The position numbers were made by a program, and so were the translations under genes. A stretch of 36,941 nucleotides of DNA from Pseudomonadales bacterium (lineage in GTDB: Bacteria > Pseudomonadota > Gammaproteobacteria > Pseudomonadales > Azotimanducaceae). The notes beneath the pieces were generated by a model, which worked only from the letters and a program-made list of their open reading frames with translations, had not been told where the DNA came from and did no database searches. Shown here in pieces: positions 31,647 to 36,941 of this stretch. Within the stretch, counting starts at the first letter, position 1; each line of letters opens with the position of its first letter. The DNA lies in contig JADHNQ010000003.1 of assembly GCA_016779425.1 (NCBI GenBank), forward strand, positions 1-36,941, in the 5' to 3' direction.

Positions 31647-33458
31647 ATGACGGCCCATACACTCAATCAGCGCGACATAGATTTTCTTTTGTATGAGTTT
31701 CTCGATACCGAGTCACTTTTGGAGCGGCCTCGCTACTCTGACCACTCTCGGGAGAGCTTTGACGCCACCATTTCGGGTGTGAGAGACATCGCGGCCAACC
31801 TCTATGCGAACCATTATCAGGAGGGGGATGAACACGAGCCACTGTTTGAAAATGGCGCAGTGGAGCTGATACCTCCAATCAAAGCGGCGTGGGATGCCAC
31901 CGTTGAGTTTGGGCTCCTGGGTGCGAGCTATGACTATGATGAGGGTGGCGTTCAACTTCCAGAAGTCATTTGCAAGGTGGCGGGTGGTCTCATTCAGGCT
32001 GCGAATTCAGGGAGTAGTGGCTATTATTTTGTCACCAACGCGGCGAGTAATCTGATCAGAACGTTCGGTAGTGAGCAGCAGAAATCGCAGTTTCTGGCAC
32101 CCATGATCGATGGCCGATGCACAGGCACTATGGCTTTGACTGAGCCAAGTCAGGGGTCAACGCTTGCTGATATTACAACCTCGGCTCATTTGAATGCGGA
32201 CAATAGTTACCTTATTCGCGGGCAGAAGATCTACATCAGTAATGGCGATCACGATCTCTCCGAAAACATTGTTCACCTGGTCCTTGCCAGAATTGAAGGA
32301 GCGCCCAGCGGAACTCGCGGTATTTCTTTGTTCATCGTACCCAAGTATTTAGTCGACAGGGATGGCAATACCGGAGCCCGAAATGACGTTGCCTTAGCTG
32401 GCTTATTACACAAGATGGGCAACAAAGGTGCGACGTCGACGGTTTTAAATTTTGGAGAAAACCACGGAGCCATTGGTTATCTCGTGGGGGAGCCGAATCA
32501 CGGTCTGCATTGCATGTTTCAGATGATGAATGATTTAAGGATCGGTGTGGGATTAGGCGCCTCTGCACTTGCTTACCGGGGGTACCTTGAGTCGCTGGAC
32601 TATGCACGGGAACGACCTCAAGGTCGTTTGCCGTCGACCAAAGACCCGCAGGCTCCCCAAGTCAAGATTATTGAGCATGCGGACGTGCGCCGAATGCTAC
32701 TAGCACAGAAGTCTTATGCAGAAGGGAGTTTTGCGCTTTGCCTTTACGCCACCTCGCTATTTGAGGATAGTAAGACAGCAGATTTACCTGCTGATCGCAG
32801 AGACGCTGCTTTATTGCTAGATTTCCTAACTCCAATCGTAAAGAGCTTTCCGTCAAAGTATGGATGCGCCAGTAATGATCTCGCGATTCAAGTGCTCGGC
32901 GGAGCCGGCTACATCAGAGATTACCCAGTTGAGCAATTGTATCGCGACCAGCGTTTAAATCCGATTCATGAGGGAACAGAAGGTATTCATGGTTTAGATC
33001 TTCTGGGTCGTAAAGTTTTGCTCAACAACGGCGAAAGCTTTCAGATGTTTTTGACGATGGTTGCTAGGACTGTTGCTGATGCTGAAAACATACCGGAGAT
33101 AGCTCATTTGGCACCCCCGGTGAGAGAGGCAATTGAGAGAACTTCCAGAGTCACTGAGTCACTTTTGCCTAGGGTTGTGGAAGACCCTGACAGTGGTTTG
33201 GCGAATGCGACGATCTATCTCGATATGTTTGGGCAGTTTGTGATGGCTTGGATTTGGTTGCAGCAGGCAGTTGTCGCTGCGCGAAAACTCAGTGCTAGCG
33301 AGCTGGGCCATCATGAACATGAACACGATTTCTATCAGGGTAAGATTTCTGCCGCGCAATATTTTATTGCTAGAGAGCTTCCTCAGACAGTTCAGAAAGC
33401 AGCCTTATTAGAAATAAATGAGAGCACGTGCTTCGACATGCCTGCAGCATATTTTTAG
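31647..33458 (+). CDS. Acyl-CoA dehydrogenase, DmdC-like long form
   Basis: 603 residues. The N-terminal domain is preceded by FLLYEFLDTESLL, typical of the long (about 600) acyl-CoA dehydrogenases of the DmdC/AcdA type. The core motifs are MALTEPSQGSTLADITTSA (FAD/substrate), MGNKGATSTVLNFGE and VLGGAGYIRDYPVEQLYRD. The catalytic Glu lies in NPIHEGTEGIHGLDLLGRK (about residue 442), and a C-terminal helical domain follows. DmdC acts on methylmercaptopropionyl-CoA in the DMSP route; similar proteins oxidise other acyl-CoAs. It is about 14 kb from the DmdA-like gene in a different cluster, so common function is only a possibility. The nitroreductase follows. Confidence 0.87.
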   Translation: MTAHTLNQRDIDFLLYEFLDTESLLERPRYSDHSRESFDATISGVRDIAANLYANHYQEGDEHEPLFENGAVELIPPIKAAWDATVEFGLLGASYDYDEGGVQLPEVICKVAGGLIQAANSGSSGYYFVTNAASNLIRTFGSEQQKSQFLAPMIDGRCTGTMALTEPSQGSTLADITTSAHLNADNSYLIRGQKIYISNGDHDLSENIVHLVLARIEGAPSGTRGISLFIVPKYLVDRDGNTGARNDVALAGLLHKMGNKGATSTVLNFGENHGAIGYLVGEPNHGLHCMFQMMNDLRIGVGLGASALAYRGYLESLDYARERPQGRLPSTKDPQAPQVKIIEHADVRRMLLAQKSYAEGSFALCLYATSLFEDSKTADLPADRRDAALLLDFLTPIVKSFPSKYGCASNDLAIQVLGGAGYIRDYPVEQLYRDQRLNPIHEGTEGIHGLDLLGRKVLLNNGESFQMFLTMVARTVADAENIPEIAHLAPPVREAIERTSRVTESLLPRVVEDPDSGLANATIYLDMFGQFVMAWIWLQQAVVAARKLSASELGHHEHEHDFYQGKISAAQYFIARELPQTVQKAALLEINESTCFDMPAAYF

Positions 33459-33535
33459 ACATCGGAACCGGTTGTCGCTCGAGTATGTCGGCAAACTATT
33501 TGGAAGCCAAAATTTTTCACCAAAAAGGGACCTAC

Positions 33536-34210
33536 ATGAACTTTTCAACATTTGCCCGCTCTAGAAAGAGCACTAGGGGTTTCAAATCAGATCCCATACC
33601 AGTGGAGGTAATCGATGAGATAATCGATACGGCTAAATGGGCCCCATCTTCCTACAATACCCAGACTTGGCATATTCACGCAGTGGCCGGTGAGGTTCTG
33701 GACAGAATCCGTGAGGGGAACACTAAAAATACGCTTGAGGGCAAACCTCATGTTCGTGATTTTCCCTATAAAGAAGAATACGAAGGAGAGCATCGGCAAA
33801 ATCAAGTTGATGTGGCAATCCAGCTCTTCGAGGCGATGGGCATTGAGAGGCAGGACAAAGAAAGGCGCATGGATTGGATGTTGCGGGGCTTTCGACAATT
33901 TGATGCCCCTGTCTCATTAGTTCTCACCTACGACAAGTATCTTGATCCAGCTGCAATTACCCACTTTGGTTTGGGCGCACTCGCCTACGGCATCGTGCTC
34001 GCCGCCTGGGAGCGCGGCATAGGTTGTGTCATTAATGGGCAAGGGATCATGCAGTCAGATGTCGTTCGTGAGCATGCACGGATACCTGACGATCAGAACA
34101 TTATGATCTGCATTGCCATGGGGTATCCCGAAGCGAGTTTCCCGGCCAATGACGTTAGGTCTACACGCGCTCCGAACGCTTCATTTGTGAGCTACAAAGG
34201 ATTCGATTAA
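33536..34210 (+). CDS. Nitroreductase-family flavoprotein
   Basis: 224 residues of the FMN-dependent nitroreductase family: FARSRKSTRGFKSDPIPVEV at the start, KWAPSSYNTQTWHIHAV, and the C-terminal GLGALAYGIVLAAWERGIGC with GYPEASFPANDV. AAGGGA is upstream of ATG 33536. An earlier ATG in frame would overlap the dehydrogenase end and has no such site. Family members reduce nitroaromatics, enones or flavins. It is 77 nt after the dehydrogenase and probably co-transcribed. Direct substrate unknown. Confidence 0.85.
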   Translation: MNFSTFARSRKSTRGFKSDPIPVEVIDEIIDTAKWAPSSYNTQTWHIHAVAGEVLDRIREGNTKNTLEGKPHVRDFPYKEEYEGEHRQNQVDVAIQLFEAMGIERQDKERRMDWMLRGFRQFDAPVSLVLTYDKYLDPAAITHFGLGALAYGIVLAAWERGIGCVINGQGIMQSDVVREHARIPDDQNIMICIAMGYPEASFPANDVRSTRAPNASFVSYKGFD

Positions 34211-34215
34211 CAGCG

Positions 34216-34254
34216 TCAAGTGAGCAGATCAAGCGAGCAGATCAAGTGAGCAGA
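34216..34254. repeat. Triple 13-bp tandem repeat
   Basis: CAAGTGAGCAGAT, CAAGCGAGCAGAT, CAAGTGAGCAGAT in tandem, just past the nitroreductase stop. Copies differ at one position. Possibly slippage; no function is evident. Confidence 0.6.
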
Positions 34255-34336
34255 TAGTGCCCTAGCAAAATCACGTTCGGTCGGAGTTAGTCTGCTCTGA
34301 GATGTTGTTTGCCTGTTACCTATCGCTCGCAGACGA

Positions 34337-35641
34337 TCATCCGGATTCCAGCAGCCCTAGGCGCTCTTGGTCTCGCTTGTAGTGCAGACCGGCAAAAAGA
34401 AAGCAAGGCATGGCTAGGAAGGAGAAGACCGTGAACCACAAAAGCGTCACCGAATAGGGTTCATCAACGCCATAAGCAGTCATCAGATCAATTGAGACGC
34501 CCGTTAAGGTAATGCCAATCCCCAGCCCGATGACATTCATCAACAGTATCGAGAACGCTATGACCGTTGAACGGACCTCAGGCGGAATGAGCCCTTGAAC
34601 GCTAGCGAAAAATGGTCCAAAAAAGGCCCCAATTTGAAACATTCCGAGGAAGAGGCCGAGCGGGATCCAAATGGAATCACCCGGCGCCAATCGGAACGCG
34701 ATCATGAAGGGAGCGCAGACTAGTAGGAGCAAAAATAGGAATGCCAATCGGCCATACCCCGTTTTCTGAGTAAACAAGTCGCTGCCCATACCCCCTACGA
34801 ATGTACCGATTACGCCTCCGGTCAGCCCCATAAAACCGGTTAGCTTGGCAATGTCATCTCGTTGGAAACCGCGCTCTTGAACAAACCAAAGTTGATCAAA
34901 GTAACCCGCTCCTATGATGACATGCAGTATCATAGCTCCCGCCATTGCCGCCATGAGTGAGGGAGATTTTGGGATAGCAGTCAATGCAATCTTTGCTATT
35001 TCACTGATACCGGGCTGTTTCTTTGCGCCTCCGGCATTAATTAGGTGGCGCCGGGGCGTCTCCTTGGTCACGAATACTAATATCGCAAGTGCGATGCCAA
35101 CTGTCCCGAGAATGTAAAAGCAAGTGCGCCAACCTATAACTGGACCCAGGTAGCCTGCAAGCAAAAAACTGGCGCCAGCACCTACAGGTGCACCTAAGTA
35201 ATAAAAGCCAGCGGCGAAGCCTAAGCGGGACTGGGGAAAACGATCGGCCAAAAGAGACATCGCACTTGGCGTTAAGATCGACTCACCCACGCCAATGAAC
35301 ACCCTGGGAATAGCCATACTTAAAAAATTCCAAGCGAATCCAGAGGCTGCGGTTAAAGCACTCCATAAACCCACGCCAAAGCTAATGAGGCGCATCCGGT
35401 TGACCGTGTCAGCCAGCATGCCCATGTACAAGCCGGCAATTGAGTAAAATATGAGAAATACCAACCCTGTCAGCAAACCATATTCGGTATTACTAAGGCC
35501 TAGGTCTGGAACAATGTAGTTTGAGAACGCCGACAGGAGATTACGGTCGAGCATATTTAATATGTTGAGGGACGTCATTAGACAGAGGAAGCCCATGTCG
35601 GATGACGAAATTTTTTGTGTTTCTTGAGTCTGTTCAGGCAT
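34337..35641 (-). CDS. Spinster-like MFS transporter (second)
   Basis: 434 residues with 12 hydrophobic segments, ILNMLDRNLLSAFSNYIVPD at the N-terminus, the loop GMLADTVNRMRLISFGVGLW and RVFIGVGESILTPSAMSLLAD. The same motifs occur in the transporter at 24018-25361, so they are clearly paralogous. It lies 21 nt after the class II aldolase gene and is probably in one minus-strand operon with it and the DUF1330 gene. It converges with the nitroreductase. A second transporter may serve import of a related compound or export of a product. Confidence 0.87.
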   Translation of the reverse strand: MPEQTQETQKISSSDMGFLCLMTSLNILNMLDRNLLSAFSNYIVPDLGLSNTEYGLLTGLVFLIFYSIAGLYMGMLADTVNRMRLISFGVGLWSALTAASGFAWNFLSMAIPRVFIGVGESILTPSAMSLLADRFPQSRLGFAAGFYYLGAPVGAGASFLLAGYLGPVIGWRTCFYILGTVGIALAILVFVTKETPRRHLINAGGAKKQPGISEIAKIALTAIPKSPSLMAAMAGAMILHVIIGAGYFDQLWFVQERGFQRDDIAKLTGFMGLTGGVIGTFVGGMGSDLFTQKTGYGRLAFLFLLLLVCAPFMIAFRLAPGDSIWIPLGLFLGMFQIGAFFGPFFASVQGLIPPEVRSTVIAFSILLMNVIGLGIGITLTGVSIDLMTAYGVDEPYSVTLLWFTVFSFLAMPCFLFAGLHYKRDQERLGLLESG

Positions 35642-35662
35642 AGGGCTTTACCGTCTCGCGCA

Positions 35663-36397
35663 CTAGGTTTTATAGGAGGGATCGATCTTCTCGATCAGTC
35701 TTGTGAAGGCCTCAAATTCAAGCTGCCCGGCGGGTTCTCCCATCGATTGTATGGCCGCTAAGTGCTCCGACTTCGCTAGTATGGCATCGCTAATTTGAAT
35801 CCCCGGTTGGCCGGTGGAATCTGCAAGTGTTTGAACCTCGCAGGCCCGTTCCATACCCCATAGATTTACGAAGGCTTCTGCAACGCTGCGACCGGTCGAC
35901 AACAGACCGTGATTTTCTAAAATCATCAGACTTTTATTTCCTAAGTTTGACACCAAGCGCTTTTTCTCGTCTTCCATGACGGTGATGCCTTCAAACGCGT
36001 GATAAGCAACGTGGTTGTTTAGCAGTGCTGAGTAAAAATTATCAGCACGCAACCCCCCCTGTGAGCAGGCCACAGCCATGCCCGCAGTTGTATGGGTGTG
36101 AGCGATACAGTGCACGTCAGGGCGCGCGGCGTGAATGGCAGTGTGGATCACGATGCCAGCCCTGTTTACGGGGTAAAGCGCGCTTCCAATGACGTTACCG
36201 TCGAGGTCTACTTTTACGAGTTTGGAGGCTGTGACTTCGCTGTAATGGAGGCCGTAGGGGTTGATTAAAAAATGTTGCTCTGGCCCAGGCAGCTTTACCG
36301 TAATGTGGTTGTAGATCAGTTCACTCCAGCCCAAGTAGTCGAAAATTCTGTAGCACGCCGCTAACTCGACTCGTAGCTTTTGTTCTGTATCTGACAT
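35663..36397 (-). CDS. Class II aldolase/adducin-family protein
   Basis: 244 residues: LAACYRIFDYLGWSELIYNH, a LINPYGLHYSEVTASKLV segment, PDVHCIAHTHTTAGMAVACS (metal histidines) and LMILENHGLLSTGRSVAEAF. The His pair in HTHTTAG and a His in ENHGLL are the zinc ligands of fuculose-phosphate aldolase-like proteins; bacterial catabolic members often act as decarboxylases or dehydratases. It starts at ATG 36397 behind the DUF1330 gene with a gap of about 97 nt. Likely a carbon-carbon bond-changing enzyme of the pathway. Confidence 0.86.
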   Translation of the reverse strand: MSDTEQKLRVELAACYRIFDYLGWSELIYNHITVKLPGPEQHFLINPYGLHYSEVTASKLVKVDLDGNVIGSALYPVNRAGIVIHTAIHAARPDVHCIAHTHTTAGMAVACSQGGLRADNFYSALLNNHVAYHAFEGITVMEDEKKRLVSNLGNKSLMILENHGLLSTGRSVAEAFVNLWGMERACEVQTLADSTGQPGIQISDAILAKSEHLAAIQSMGEPAGQLEFEAFTRLIEKIDPSYKT

Positions 36398-36494
36398 TGG
36401 CTACTCCCTTTGAACACGTTTGGCTCAAGAAATATTGGTGCTCTTTTTTTTCTAATTAGTCGGCAAATCTTTCGTGTCGCAGCTAAGCCGCGCC

Positions 36495-36905
36495 TTAAAT
36501 GACTTGCGTACTTGCAATGTTGAGTTGTCCCTTCAACCCTGCGATACGATGGTGGTAGGCGCTCAAGTATTCGCTTGAAGAAACCATATCGATAAACGCT
36601 TGCAACGATGGATATTTGGCAATTGCCATGACGTCCCAAAGCTCCTCGACCTCTCCAACCACCATTCCTTTAAATACACTGGTGAAAATAATATTGCCCC
36701 CCAGCTTCTTTATTAATGGTCCGGTCGCAGCGCCATAGATTTGATACGCTTCGACACCAGAAAGATTGCTCTCCCGCCCATCTTCGTACTCGGCCTTATC
36801 TCTAAATTTCAATAAGTTAACCATGCAGATTGGGCCGCCATCATCGGCTGCTAGCAACGCTTCTATTTGCGCCTCGGTTTTCGTAGTTGCGTTCATGTAA
36901 TTCAT
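36495..36905 (-). CDS. DUF1330-like protein
   Basis: 136 residues with the dimeric alpha/beta-barrel DUF1330-type sequence: GGPICMVNLLKFRDKAEYED, KKLGGNIIFTSVFKGMVVGE and WDVMAIAKYPSLQAFIDMVS followed by SSEYLSAYHHR. The fold binds small aromatic or quinone-like molecules in related families; function here is unknown. ATG 36905 (MNYMNATTK) is followed by a second ATG at codon 4 (36896), which is also possible. It appears to be first gene of the minus-strand run DUF1330, aldolase, MFS. The gene is complete, with 36 bases beyond it in the window. Confidence 0.75.
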   Translation of the reverse strand: MNYMNATTKTEAQIEALLAADDGGPICMVNLLKFRDKAEYEDGRESNLSGVEAYQIYGAATGPLIKKLGGNIIFTSVFKGMVVGEVEELWDVMAIAKYPSLQAFIDMVSSSEYLSAYHHRIAGLKGQLNIASTQVI

Positions 36906-36941
36906 TTGAGTCTCCGCGGATGAATTTGATGCTCGAGGAGT

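Noticed and set aside
34216-34254. CRISPR array
   Set aside because: Three adjacent 13-bp copies without spacers; this is a simple tandem repeat.

Overview
The window looks like an accessory, catabolic part of the chromosome of a marine gammaproteobacterium (inference). The grounds are a TonB receptor beside Spinster-type MFS carriers, many glutathione S-transferases, a secreted sulfatase, a P4-type integrase relic next to tmRNA-3'-end-like repeats, and a GcvT/DmdA-family demethylase. I see no rRNA, intact tRNA or CRISPR. Finer taxonomy cannot be read from the sequence.

Region A (1-14 kb) is an aromatic/aryl-sulfate catabolic island. On the minus strand lie a sulfatase fused to an arylsulfotransferase-like propeller, a fumarylacetoacetate-hydrolase-family enzyme and a cytochrome b561. 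Divergent from them is a plus-strand pair: a VOC extradiol-dioxygenase-like protein and a class A flavin monooxygenase. A TetR gene, a LysR relic and three GSTs (one membrane-anchored) follow, then a two-domain extradiol dioxygenase and a lipocalin-like protein. The same palindrome, ATACTTG-N8-CAAGT(A/T)(T/A), lies upstream of the TetR gene, between the sulfatase and VOC genes, and upstream of the lipocalin/dioxygenase operon, so I infer one TetR regulon. A coherent reading is sulfate-ester cleavage, ring hydroxylation, extradiol ring cleavage, FAH-type hydrolysis, and GST isomerisation or ether cleavage.

Region B (14-20.4 kb) is mosaic. It holds a P4-type integrase pseudogene (internal TAA, C-terminus lost at a repeat) and several copies of a repeat resembling the 3' end of a tmRNA gene. 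Between these relics sit a small membrane protein (a second, partial copy opens the window), a DmdA/GcvT-like methyltransferase whose conserved N-terminus needs an unusual start codon, a crotonase lacking both catalytic glutamates, and an acyl-CoA ligase.

Region C (20.4-37 kb) is a second catabolic cluster. Its most notable content is a selenoprotein of the UGSC family: 20363-20890 (minus) reads through an in-frame UGA into GSCTSC, with a SECIS-like hairpin just downstream of the UGA. It is cotranscribed with a thioredoxin-domain fusion protein (CPTC) and lies near a truncated DUF3604 gene and a TetR gene. Divergent are a Spinster-like MFS, a TonB receptor, a Tat-exported HSL-type hydrolase, two long GST-like proteins, a DmdC-like acyl-CoA dehydrogenase, a nitroreductase, a second Spinster-like MFS, a class II aldolase-family protein and a DUF1330 protein. 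This looks like uptake and degradation of an ester- or CoA-linked compound with thiol/selenol redox chemistry; the substrate is unknown.
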